Part shown: piece by piece, positions 25,885 through 34,187 of the stretch
How positions within the stretch are numbered: the first letter of the stretch is position 1
How the letters are laid out: each line of letters begins with the position of its first letter
Origin: Segetibacter aerophilus
Lineage (GTDB): Bacteria; Bacteroidota; Bacteroidia; Chitinophagales; Chitinophagaceae
Assembly (NCBI RefSeq): GCF_007991655.1
Contig: NZ_BJYT01000001.1
Span: 558,001 to 622,000, forward strand
DNA length: 64,000 nt
Direction: 5' to 3'
Translations under genes and position numbers: made by a program
Notes under the pieces: generated by a model
What the model was told of the DNA's origin: nothing
Database searches by the model: none
The model's input: only the letters and a program-made list of their open reading frames with translations

Positions 25885-26610
25885 CTACGGCCAGGAAGTC
25901 TCTGTCATTGGCACTACCATTACTTCGGGTATCACAGAAGTCGCTGGCATGCACAATACAAATTTTACAGTATCTGCTACTTCTTTAGGATCCTGCAACA
26001 CGTTTAACGGAGTATCTGGAAAACGCTCCAGGATGAACGGTGTTTGCATACCACCTGCAACCACTGCTGTAACTTTTATCTTGTCTTTTCTAAGTTCTGC
26101 ATGTAAAGCATGGCTAAGGCCTAACAACCCCCATTTACTTGCATGATAAGCGGATGCATTTGGCCATGCTCTTTTAGAAGCAGTTGACGCAATGTTCACA
26201 ATATGACCTGCACCATTAGATTTAAAATGAGCATAAATAGCCTTCGATACGTTGAATGGTCCTACAAGGTTTACATCAATTACCTGCTGAAATTGATTAT
26301 TACTTATTTCATCAATAGCCAACGTATAATCTATACCTGCGTTATTTATAACCGCATCGATTTTTTTGTATTTGTCAATTATCTTATTGATAACCTCTTC
26401 CACGTTATTCACGTCTGCCACGTTCATTTGAAAACCTTCAATCTGTCCGCCAGTGCCTTTAATTTCTTCTGTAATTTTTGTAAGGTTGTCGGGTTTTACG
26501 TCTACTGGTATTACAGTAGCTCCATCCGCTGCAAGTGATCTGCAGATTGCGGCTCCTAATCCTTGTCCCCCGCCTGTTACCAGTATAACTTTTCCATTTA
26601 CAGTGCTCAT
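25885..26610 (-). CDS. SDR family oxidoreductase
   Basis: A 241-residue classical short-chain dehydrogenase. The cofactor loop TGGGQGLGAAI (TGxxxGxG), NNAGIDYT, the catalytic Ser in NIASTASKR and the YHASK (Tyr-x3-Lys) motif are all present. The substrate is unknown; in this setting a sugar or sugar-nucleotide is plausible. It lies between hldE and a glycosyltransferase gene on the same strand. Confidence 0.88.
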   Translation of the reverse strand: MSTVNGKVILVTGGGQGLGAAICRSLAADGATVIPVDVKPDNLTKITEEIKGTGGQIEGFQMNVADVNNVEEVINKIIDKYKKIDAVINNAGIDYTLAIDEISNNQFQQVIDVNLVGPFNVSKAIYAHFKSNGAGHIVNIASTASKRAWPNASAYHASKWGLLGLSHALHAELRKDKIKVTAVVAGGMQTPFILERFPDTPLNVLQDPKEVADTVKFVLCMPATSVIPEVMVVPMTETSWP

Positions 26611-26664
26611 AATTCTCTTTTGAGTTGTTTGTTTTGTTTTTAAAATTTATGTCTATAAAATTTT

Positions 26665-27648
26665 TTAAGCAACCCTGTATAACCTGTTCTTTTTGGCAGA
26701 AGCCTGGCTGATTACTTTCTCAAAAGTGTTTAGCCAATCCTGCTTGAAACGCTCTATATTAAATCTTTCATTGGCATATGCTTGTGCGCCCCTTCCCAGT
26801 TCCATCGCCTTTTCGTGGTCGTCTAAAAGCATCTGCATCTTTTCGATCAGAAAGTCAACATCCGTATGTACATATCCTGAGTAATCGTTCTTTACTGTAA
26901 CCACCATTTCAGTAGTGGCCAGTCCGACAACAGGTACTCCGGTCATCATAGCTTCACAGACCGAAAGGCCAAGACTCGTATACCTAATCGGATTAAAGAA
27001 GAAGCGGTATTTTGCTATAAACGATGAAAGCTCCCTGTTATTAATTTCTCCTAATCCACCGGCATCCTCCGAAAACATTCCTACTATATCCAACGGAATT
27101 TTTTCGCTTACTTTTCTAAACACGTCATAACCTAATCGTCTGCCTCTTTTTACTATTCCATTAATTACTACGATCCCCTTGTTAAGTTCGCCGGTATACT
27201 GCACCTGTTTATCAACTATTACACCATGGTCAATTACAGTAGATGGAGTTTGATTATTATCCCACATCAGGTTATTAAAATGGGTGACGTGAACCAGTAA
27301 CATGTTTGCATCGTCCACAACATGCTTCGTATCGGTCGGCACTTCCCGAGGCGGGTCATGCTCTAGATAAATTTTAGGCAACGCCCTTTGCTCTTCGCTC
27401 AGTATGGTATATTGATCTTCGAGATAATTCTTTTTTGACTGAAACAAGATGCAGTCAAACTCAATGTTTTTTACATCCTCGGCCGGAACGTCAATCACAT
27501 TATCACCCCAGGGAAAGCTTGGTGTTCTGCCACCATAACCTTCTTCTGTGCTGTTTTTCTTGGGTAAGTAAAAAGTGCAGGAAGTCTGTGTCAGGTAGTA
27601 CAAATAACTTCCGTGAATGTGCCATGTTAATACTCGTAATGGTTTCAT
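26665..27648 (-). CDS. glycosyltransferase, GT4-like
   Basis: A 327-residue protein with a GT-B C-terminal half (RFFFNPIRYTSLGLSVCEAMMTGVPVVGLATTEM and a terminal helix), typical of GT1/GT4 family enzymes. The first half is unlike common GT4 N-termini (VLTWHIHGSYLYYLTQT) and holds a conserved-looking EHDPPREVPTDT region. It is 54 bp upstream of the SDR gene. Donor and acceptor are unknown. Confidence 0.82.
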   Translation of the reverse strand: MKPLRVLTWHIHGSYLYYLTQTSCTFYLPKKNSTEEGYGGRTPSFPWGDNVIDVPAEDVKNIEFDCILFQSKKNYLEDQYTILSEEQRALPKIYLEHDPPREVPTDTKHVVDDANMLLVHVTHFNNLMWDNNQTPSTVIDHGVIVDKQVQYTGELNKGIVVINGIVKRGRRLGYDVFRKVSEKIPLDIVGMFSEDAGGLGEINNRELSSFIAKYRFFFNPIRYTSLGLSVCEAMMTGVPVVGLATTEMVVTVKNDYSGYVHTDVDFLIEKMQMLLDDHEKAMELGRGAQAYANERFNIERFKQDWLNTFEKVISQASAKKNRLYRVA

Positions 27649-27729
27649 AAGTCCGATGTTCTAGTGTAGTTTTAGTGATGTAGTCAATTTTATTATTCTT
27701 ATTCAGCCGGCTCCGTATCTCTCTTCAGC

Positions 27730-27753
27730 TTCTCTTGCGTCGCACACTTGTAC
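27730..27753 (+). repeat. dispersed intergenic repeat copy
   Basis: Core GCGTCGC and right arm CTTGTAC are intact; the left arm is shortened (CTTG). A weak inverted match (ACAA, GCG, AACGA in order) at about 27838-27857, 84 bp away, is in the facing orientation and may be its decayed partner. Confidence 0.8.
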
Positions 27754-27859
27754 TTTATCTTTTTATTCTTCTTAGTTTGTGCTTTTTCAAAGGCTTTTTT
27801 ACTTTTTGCCAATAATTTTCCCGCAACGCTACTAGCAGACAAAAGCGTCGAAACGACTT

Positions 27860-29011
27860 TCAACTGCTAATCGCGTTCATCTCAACAGTTCGAATGTTGG
27901 TACTTTTATCAATGCTGTTTTCTTGTGGAAGCAAACCATCGACTGCCTTGAGAACTTGTTCAATTGAAATGTCTCTTGTAAAAGAAACCGGGTGATCACA
28001 GCTTTCAGTTTGCGGTTCAAAAGGATAAGGATCATTGGGCACAATACCACAAATGGGACACTCCATTTTCCAGGAAATCAAAGGGCGATGAATAGTTCGC
28101 GTAAGCGGTCCCCAGTTAATAAGGTTAGGAGCCCAATAAAAACCAATCGTAGGAGTGTTGACTGCTCTTGCCAAATGAAGCGGGCCCGTATCGGCCGCGA
28201 TCATTACTGCTGCTTGCGATAACAAGGCAGAAAGTCCGCCCAAACTAAAATTACCACAAGCATTCACAGCGGTGTAATTCATTGTATCAATTATATCGTC
28301 TATTACCTGCCTGTCTTCGGCAGCTCCAGTAAAGACAACTTCCAAATTTCGTTGTCTAAGGGCATCGGCAAGCCCTCCATAATTTTCTAGAGGCCACATG
28401 CGCCTGGTATCCATTGCAACCGGGTGAAGAACAATAAAAGGCTGATTTTGCAAGGTTGACAAAAAGCTCTTTACTTCATCTCTGTCTGTCGCTAAAACCT
28501 GAAGCTCTGGTTCTAGTGAAGGGGTTTCGGCTCCTACCAGTTTTACCACCTCTAGAAACCGGATTACCTCACTTTGATAATAGTAATAGTCTATAGATCT
28601 GTCTAGCTTTTCGGCTTTTTCACAGGTCAGTCCAACCGTTAATCTTGCTCCAAATTGTTTGATGAAAGGATTTGCCGAAATGCCATTTCCCTGGAAGTTC
28701 AAAACAACATCAAAATGCTCATTTCGCATTTGCGCCAAAAATGCATCAATTTCATTCAAATCTTCCGCTTCACCTGCTTCATTTCTAATGCCTTTTTTTA
28801 CAGGCACAACAACGACCCGGTCAATTGGCGAACGACCCTTCGCTAAGAATTGCTGATGCCATGACTTACCTAGAAGAACAATTTCTGCGTTGGGATAGGT
28901 TGTGCGTAACGCTTTTAAAGCGGGAAGTGTAACGATAAAATCTCCTAAAGCATTTGCCCTTAAAACTGCTATTTTCTGTACGTTTTTTAATTTGTCTTCG
29001 GATTGCAACAT
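27860..29011 (-). CDS. glycosyltransferase family 9 (heptosyltransferase-like), copy 1
   Basis: A 383-residue GT9 protein of the WaaC/WaaF/WaaQ type. The N-terminal KIAVLRANALGDFIVTLPAL, FVLHPVA and the donor-site AADTGPLHLARAVNTPTIGFYW are clear. It would transfer ADP-heptose to a lipid A or core-like acceptor. A C-terminal cysteine motif CPICG ... CDHP is shared with copy 2 at 30831-31919 and is uncommon in the classical enzymes as far as I recall. It heads the minus-strand glycan genes. Confidence 0.9.
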   Translation of the reverse strand: MLQSEDKLKNVQKIAVLRANALGDFIVTLPALKALRTTYPNAEIVLLGKSWHQQFLAKGRSPIDRVVVVPVKKGIRNEAGEAEDLNEIDAFLAQMRNEHFDVVLNFQGNGISANPFIKQFGARLTVGLTCEKAEKLDRSIDYYYYQSEVIRFLEVVKLVGAETPSLEPELQVLATDRDEVKSFLSTLQNQPFIVLHPVAMDTRRMWPLENYGGLADALRQRNLEVVFTGAAEDRQVIDDIIDTMNYTAVNACGNFSLGGLSALLSQAAVMIAADTGPLHLARAVNTPTIGFYWAPNLINWGPLTRTIHRPLISWKMECPICGIVPNDPYPFEPQTESCDHPVSFTRDISIEQVLKAVDGLLPQENSIDKSTNIRTVEMNAISS

Positions 29012-29327
29012 TTTCTTCTAAGTCTTCATTTTATCCTTTCGTAACTCATTCATTATAAGAAAAATATTATGCCTTGCTGCCTCATGCGTTGTGGTAACGC
29101 CAACTACTGTTATTAATATAAAATAAAATAGATTTCTTTTTACTAAAAAGGATTGTAGAGAAAATTTCTCATTTCTCCACGCGAAATTTGAACAACGGAA
29201 GGCCTATGCAAACGCCTCTATAAATTTCTTTCTTCTGTAAAATTTATTAAAAAAGTATTACTTCGCCTTTTTAAAGCATGGCTAAAAATTTTTAAACCAA
29301 GCTGAAATTCTTAATACCAATTTTTTA
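29012..29327. other. intergenic region, divergent promoters expected
   Basis: A 316-bp AT-rich spacer between copy 1 of GT9 (minus) and the HAD gene (plus). I see no open reading frame, RNA gene, dispersed-repeat copy or clear TAnnTTTG promoter in it. Confidence 0.4.
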
Positions 29328-30041
29328 ATGAACGAAAATTTCGAAACCACCCTTTCTTCAAATGAAACTGCTGAAATGCTTCCTTTTAAAGGTGTCATCT
29401 TCGACATGGATGGAACTTTATTAGAAAGTACTGAGGCAGATTACAGGGCATGGGAGAAGGTGTTTAATGATTACAACCAGGAACTTCCTTTTGAGAAATA
29501 TGCACCGATGCTGGGCGTTAAAAGCGCAGACGTTATAAAAAACGAAATTGGCTTTAGTGACGAACAGGATATCAAAAGAATACTCAAAGAGAAGTTTGAT
29601 TATTTTGTTGAGTATGTAAATGAAAATCCTATTAAACCTGTATTTGCTGCAGAGACCTTTTTAAAGAGCCTCGATCAATACAGCGTAAAAGTTGCACTCG
29701 CTACCAGTTCAAGAAAAGAAAAGATGCAGATGGTTTTAGAGCAACTAAACTTCCTTCAATATTTCGACGCAGTCGTTACCGGTAACGAGGTGACTCACGG
29801 TAAGCCAGCCCCTGATATATTTCTTCTTGCAGCAGAAAGGCTCGGACTTAGACCTGAAGATTGTATGGTTATTGAAGATGGACCGATTGGAGTATCTGCC
29901 GCAAAAAGTGCAAACATGAAATGTGTAGCTATTACTGAAACACACAATGCAGAACAACTATATGCTGCCGACCTCATTATCGACACCTACGAACATGCAG
30001 ACATAAAAGACATCACCAGCAGATTGATAGCTGTTTTATAA
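29328..30041 (+). CDS. HAD-superfamily hydrolase, beta-phosphoglucomutase-like
   Basis: A 237-residue subfamily I HAD protein: motif 1 FDMDGTLLE, cap domain after it, motif 2 ATSSRKEKM, motif 3 HGKPAPDIFL and motif 4 VIEDGPIGVSAAKSANMKCVAI. These proteins are phosphatases or phosphoglucomutases for sugar phosphates. It is unlike GmhB (a different HAD subfamily), so it does not supply the missing heptose phosphatase. The region before the motif is extended by about 20 residues. Confidence 0.88.
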   Translation: MNENFETTLSSNETAEMLPFKGVIFDMDGTLLESTEADYRAWEKVFNDYNQELPFEKYAPMLGVKSADVIKNEIGFSDEQDIKRILKEKFDYFVEYVNENPIKPVFAAETFLKSLDQYSVKVALATSSRKEKMQMVLEQLNFLQYFDAVVTGNEVTHGKPAPDIFLLAAERLGLRPEDCMVIEDGPIGVSAAKSANMKCVAITETHNAEQLYAADLIIDTYEHADIKDITSRLIAVL

Positions 30042-30077
30042 ATTTATAAGACCACCTTAACCAGAAAAAATTATAAC

Positions 30078-30533
30078 ATGACAATAAAAAGTGTTTTCGA
30101 TCACGCTACAGAAATTCCTAAGAACTATACCTGCTTTGGACCCAATGTTAATCCACCTCTTTTCATAGATGAAGTGCCGGAGGAAGCCAAAAGTCTTGTC
30201 CTGATTTTTGAAGATTTGAATTCAGCTCCCCTGTGGACGCACTGGATGTTATTCAACATTCCTGTTACAACGACGGAGATAAAAGAAGGCGAAGTTCCTC
30301 AAGGTGCTGTGGAAGGTTTGGCAAATAATCACACACATGGTTACGAAGGCCCTTGCCCAAAGTATTTTGAAGGAATACATCACTACCGTTACCGGCTGTT
30401 TGCGCTGGGTATTGAATTAGATCTACCTGCAGCTAGCGAGAGAGATATAGTTGAGCAACAAATGGAAGGACATGTAGTTGCGAAGGCTGACCTCGAAGGA
30501 ATTTGCAACTCAAACTCGCCAATGTTTGCGTAA
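30078..30533 (+). CDS. YbhB/YbcL family PEBP-like protein
   Basis: A 151-residue phosphatidylethanolamine-binding-protein homologue. The typical ligand-pocket parts are NVNPPLFIDEVPEEAKSLVL, DLNSAPLWTHWMLFNIP, GPCPK and HYRYRLFALG, plus a late His. Bacterial members have no agreed function. It lies 36 bp after the HAD gene, probably the same transcript, which ends at a strong terminator. Confidence 0.88.
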   Translation: MTIKSVFDHATEIPKNYTCFGPNVNPPLFIDEVPEEAKSLVLIFEDLNSAPLWTHWMLFNIPVTTTEIKEGEVPQGAVEGLANNHTHGYEGPCPKYFEGIHHYRYRLFALGIELDLPAASERDIVEQQMEGHVVAKADLEGICNSNSPMFA

Positions 30534-30553
30534 TTATAAATAGAACTGCTTCT

Positions 30554-30606
30554 AACCAGGCAAAGTGTTGTCCTCAAAAAGTACAGCACTTTGCCTGGTT
30601 TTTTCT
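30554..30606 (+). terminator. rho-independent terminator after the PEBP gene
   Basis: Stem AACCAGGCAAAGTG with its complement CACTTTGCCTGGTT, perfect over 14 bp, followed by TTTTTT. It ends the HAD-PEBP operon on the plus strand. Confidence 0.85.
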
Positions 30607-30830
30607 ATAGTATTCTCTGCAGTAGCCCGCACTAGCTGGTTTCAGTCTATTTTGAAATCCATCCATAAAACATTCAAACTCTTCTACAACTCGGTTAAAG
30701 TTGATGAAACGTTTGCACACAAAGTGAGTGAGCGTTTGCTAAGAGTACTAAAGTTTTCACGGAAGACCTTTATAATGAGTTGTATTATAATAATTACTAC
30801 TATGGTCTGAAATATGATCAGCAGACAGTG

Positions 30831-31919
30831 ATGATAAAGAAGATAGCCGTTTTAAGAGCCAATGCCCTTGGCGATTACATTTTTGTTTTACCTGCTTTGC
30901 AGGCACTTAGAGAAACATTTGCAGATGCAGAAATTGTTTTGTTGGGGAGACAATGGCACAAAGAATATTTAGCCATGCGTCCCGGACCGGTAGATCGGGT
31001 AGTGGTAGTTCCTTTATACCCCGGTATCAGCGAGCGAGAAGGTTACATTCCTGATGAAGAGGAGTTGTCAAAGTTTTTTTCAGAAATGCAGAATGAAAGT
31101 TTTGACCTTGCTTTTCAGTTACATGGGGGCGGCCGCAACTCTAATCCTTTCTTGCTAAGACTGGGTGCTAAAACTACCGTTGGCCTTAAGACACCTGATG
31201 CTGCAGCGCTTGATATCAATGTGCCTTATGTTTATTACTTCAACGAGACCATGAGATATCTTGAAGTGGTGGGTCGGGTAGGTGCTAAAACAAGAAACAT
31301 TCAACCGTCAATTTCGGTAATAGAAAAGGATATTGAGGAGGCAAGGCAGGTAGTTAAAAATCCAGCTGCGAAACCGGTCGCTATCATTCATCCCGGCGCA
31401 AGTGATATCAGGAGACGTTGGCCGGGAGAAAATTTTGCAAGAATTGCAGATCATCTTGCTGAACTTGGTTTTCATGTTTGCATAACCGGTCTTGCCTGGG
31501 AACGGGAGATTGTAGACGCTGTTATAAACAATGTAGTTTATAAAGACTGTGTTCAGGATCTCTCCGACAAGCTATCGCTCGGTGGAACGACCGGCTTGTT
31601 ATCATTTGCTGATATAATCATATCAAACGATACCGGTCCTTTGCACGTTGCCAGGGCTTTGCAAAAACCTTCTGTCGGCATTTTCTGGTGCGCGAATATT
31701 ATCAACGCGGCTCCTATGACAACCACCCTCAATCGAAACCTCTTATCGTGGACTTTAAATTGTCCTTTATGTGATCTGTCGTCTTTTAAATTTAATGAAA
31801 CAGCAAGCACTTGTGACCACAATACTTCTATGGTTGCCGATGTGACTATTGAAGAAGTAAAGGAGGCAATCGATGAAGTCTTAGACACAGCATTGTCGGT
31901 TCAAATGAATGTTGCGTAG
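30831..31919 (+). CDS. glycosyltransferase family 9 (heptosyltransferase-like), copy 2
   Basis: A 362-residue paralogue of the GT9 enzyme at 27.9 kb, with KKIAVLRANALGDYIFVLPALQ, IIHPGASDIRRRW and SNDTGPLHVARALQKPSVGIFW, plus the same C-terminal CPLCD ... CDHN cysteine motif. The start was set at the ATG at 30831 (MIKKIAV). The frame is open further upstream to 30780, but that peptide is Tyr/Asn-rich and has no counterpart in copy 1. It likely arose by duplication with the HAD and PEBP genes lying between. Confidence 0.9.
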   Translation: MIKKIAVLRANALGDYIFVLPALQALRETFADAEIVLLGRQWHKEYLAMRPGPVDRVVVVPLYPGISEREGYIPDEEELSKFFSEMQNESFDLAFQLHGGGRNSNPFLLRLGAKTTVGLKTPDAAALDINVPYVYYFNETMRYLEVVGRVGAKTRNIQPSISVIEKDIEEARQVVKNPAAKPVAIIHPGASDIRRRWPGENFARIADHLAELGFHVCITGLAWEREIVDAVINNVVYKDCVQDLSDKLSLGGTTGLLSFADIIISNDTGPLHVARALQKPSVGIFWCANIINAAPMTTTLNRNLLSWTLNCPLCDLSSFKFNETASTCDHNTSMVADVTIEEVKEAIDEVLDTALSVQMNVA

Positions 31920-32006
31920 CAGAAAAAGACAAAAGAAAAAGAACGCATTACTTCTCTCAGCATCGCCTCTTTTATTTTTTTTGCTTTTTATTAAACCAAC
32001 TCCAAT

Positions 32007-32033
32007 TACCTTTGTTTAACAATTTTGTCAAAC
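32007..32033 (+). promoter_or_regulatory. promoter -7 box and TetR operator
   Basis: TACCTTTG (32007-32014) fits TAnnTTTG. It runs directly into a 20-bp palindrome-like site GTTTAACAATTTTGTCAAAC (32014-32033; outer arms GTTT/AAAC and inner ACA/TGT match). The operator lies just downstream of the -7 and 10 bp before the TetR start codon, so self-repression is likely. A TTTG at 31980-31983 is a loose -33 candidate (23-nt spacing). Confidence 0.6.
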
Positions 32034-32043
32034 ATAACTGTAA

Positions 32044-32649
32044 ATGCCGGTTAAAGACTGTAAGACGGAGCAATTGATTAAGGATACGGCTAAACGTATT
32101 TTTATTACTGAGGGTAAAATGTCGGCAACCACGCAAGACATTGCGGATGCGGCTGGGGTTAACCGAACTTTGTTGCATTATTATTTCCGCTCGCGGGATG
32201 TATTGTTCAATATGGTTTTTAAAGAAGCGCTTACAAAATTGAGAGAGCGTTTACACGAAGTACTAGGCTCTGGCCTGCCTTTTAAAATGAAAGTCGAGAA
32301 CCTTGTAAATGTGTTTTACGAAGAGCTAATCAAATCGCCTTACTTAGAAACTTTCATTGCACTCCATCTGAATCAACACCCTGACAAGTACGAGGAAATG
32401 TTTACAGGCTTACCGGGCGGGAAGGAGCGTTTGAAAAATTTTCTCAAAGAAATTCAATCAGAAATGGAAAAAGGAAGCATTGCCGAGATGAAGCCTTTGA
32501 ACTTTTTTATTAACCTTTTTGCTTTGATGGCATATCCATTTGTAGCAAGACCTATTTATCTGAAGATGTTTGATCTGACTGACCAGGGCTACAATAAGAT
32601 TTTACTTGAGCGTAAAAAGAACATTATTTCAATGCTTTTTTTAAAATAG
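32044..32649 (+). CDS. TetR family regulator of the RND pump
   Basis: A 201-residue TetR-like protein. The helix-turn-helix is seen in TTQDIADAAGVNRTLLHYYFRSRDVLFNMVF (about residues 23-54). The C-terminal domain is helical. It is 81 bp upstream of the RND adaptor gene on the same strand and has its own operator-like palindrome, so it is the likely local regulator. It is distinct from the regulator at 19.6-20.3 kb. Confidence 0.88.
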   Translation: MPVKDCKTEQLIKDTAKRIFITEGKMSATTQDIADAAGVNRTLLHYYFRSRDVLFNMVFKEALTKLRERLHEVLGSGLPFKMKVENLVNVFYEELIKSPYLETFIALHLNQHPDKYEEMFTGLPGGKERLKNFLKEIQSEMEKGSIAEMKPLNFFINLFALMAYPFVARPIYLKMFDLTDQGYNKILLERKKNIISMLFLK

Positions 32650-32730
32650 ATATATTTTTTAAAGCAATAAACATATTAATCTGGTTTGATATTTAGAGAT
32701 GCACCGGACTTACGTTAATTTTTATTCATT

Positions 32731-33927
32731 ATGAGAAAAAGAGTACACCTTGTTTCAGTTCCATTACTATCATCTATAATACTCCTTCTTGGGTCTTGTG
32801 GAGGAAACAAAGACCAAAAACCTGGGGCGGCACCCGGAGGCGCTGCCGGTGCACTGGCAAATCAGATAAAAGATTATCCTGTACTAACTGTTGCCACCCG
32901 AACCACTACGCTGTTTTCAGATTATCCTGCAACGGTTCAGGGACAGCAAAACATCGAGATCAGACCAAAGATCGATGGCTACATTCAAACAATTTATGTC
33001 GACGAAGGTGCTACTGTTAGAAGGGGACAACCTCTTTTTCGTATTAGTGCTCCGCAGTACGAACAACAAGTTAGAACAGCGCAGGCCGACATTAAAATTG
33101 CACAGGCAAATGTAAATGCCGCCCAAATGCAGGTAAACAAGGTGCGACCGCTGGTGGAAAAGAATATTATAAGCCGCTACGAGTTAGAGTCCGCTGAATA
33201 CACTATGCAGGCTCGCCAGGCAGAACTTGCCCAGGCAAGAGCTACACTCGCAAATGCAAGAACAAATTTGGGGTATACTTCAATCACCAGCCCGGTAAAT
33301 GGAGTTGTTGGTACTATACCTTATAAAATTGGTAGCCTTGTTAGCAGTAACACGGTTCAACCTCTCACCACTGTTTCAAATATTGGAAATATATACGCTT
33401 ATTTTTCAATCAACGAGAAACAAGCCCTTGATTTTGCACATGCCAGTCCCGGCACAACATTAAAGCAACGGCTTGAGCGCATTCCGCCTGTTACGCTTAT
33501 GCTTTCAACTGGTTCAGAATTTCCGCAAAAAGGTAGAATAGAAACAGCGAGTGGTTTAATTAACACAGAAACCGGATCAGTAAGCGTTAGGGCTACTTTC
33601 CCAAATCCCGGAAACATAGTTAGAAGTGGTAGCAGCGGTGTTGTAAGAATTCCTCGTACGGTTGATTCTGCGATCCTTATTCCGCAGAAGGCCACATTCG
33701 AAATACAGGGAAAGAAATTCGTGTACGTAGTTGAAAGCACAGGAACCGTAAGAAGTGCTGAGATAAAGGTGATGGAAACAGGAAATGGGCAATATTTTGT
33801 GGTTTTGGAAGGAGTAAGACCTGGTGAGAAGGTAGTACTGGAAGGGGTGGCAAGTTTGAAGGAAGGCGCCCCAATTAAACCAAGAGAAATAAATGCAGAC
33901 AGCGTTTACCAGGCGTTATTGAAATAA
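32731..33927 (+). CDS. RND efflux periplasmic adaptor (AcrA/MexA-like), lipoprotein
   Basis: A 398-residue membrane-fusion protein. The lipoprotein signal ends LLLGSC with Cys23 as the lipidated residue. The lipoyl half IEIRPKIDGYIQTIYVDEG, a hairpin of about 70 residues, the second half SPVNGVVGTIPYKIGSLV and the C-terminal barrel and membrane-proximal domains (RVRP-like VLEGVRPGEKVVLEG) are all visible. It links the RND permease to the outer-membrane channel. It is the first structural gene of a tripartite RND set. Confidence 0.93.
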   Translation: MRKRVHLVSVPLLSSIILLLGSCGGNKDQKPGAAPGGAAGALANQIKDYPVLTVATRTTTLFSDYPATVQGQQNIEIRPKIDGYIQTIYVDEGATVRRGQPLFRISAPQYEQQVRTAQADIKIAQANVNAAQMQVNKVRPLVEKNIISRYELESAEYTMQARQAELAQARATLANARTNLGYTSITSPVNGVVGTIPYKIGSLVSSNTVQPLTTVSNIGNIYAYFSINEKQALDFAHASPGTTLKQRLERIPPVTLMLSTGSEFPQKGRIETASGLINTETGSVSVRATFPNPGNIVRSGSSGVVRIPRTVDSAILIPQKATFEIQGKKFVYVVESTGTVRSAEIKVMETGNGQYFVVLEGVRPGEKVVLEGVASLKEGAPIKPREINADSVYQALLK

Positions 33928-34020
33928 GGTTTTTTAAAGCGTAAATGATGTGAAGTGAAGAGATGAGATGAGTTAACGATAGAGGGAGTTTTCGGCAGCC
34001 AACAGTAGTGCTACTATTTT

Positions 34021-34044
34021 CTTCGTTGCGTCGCACACTTGTAC
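34021..34044 (+). repeat. dispersed intergenic repeat copy
   Basis: An almost perfect copy: CTTCGTTG, core GCGTCGC and right arm CTTGTAC. It is inside the RND operon, in the 260-bp gap between adaptor and permease. Confidence 0.85.
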
Positions 34045-34187
34045 TTTCCTCTATCACGCAACTCTTCAAAATTCAACTGTTTTGTCTTTTCCAACAGTAA
34101 AGGATCAAACTATTTCATGGATCGAAGAACACGATACGCCTGGAAAAACAATAATCGAATTACAATACATTATACCTCAAATATTTT

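Noticed and set aside
30780-30830. Upstream 17-codon extension of the second GT9 gene
   Set aside because: The added peptide is Tyr/Asn-rich and absent in the paralogue; the ATG at 30831 precedes the conserved first strand.
30607-30830. Possible gene or repeat in the spacer before the second GT9 gene
   Set aside because: It shows a duplicated CGTTTGC and GTGAGTGAG resembling part of the dispersed repeat, but no full arm and no credible reading frame.
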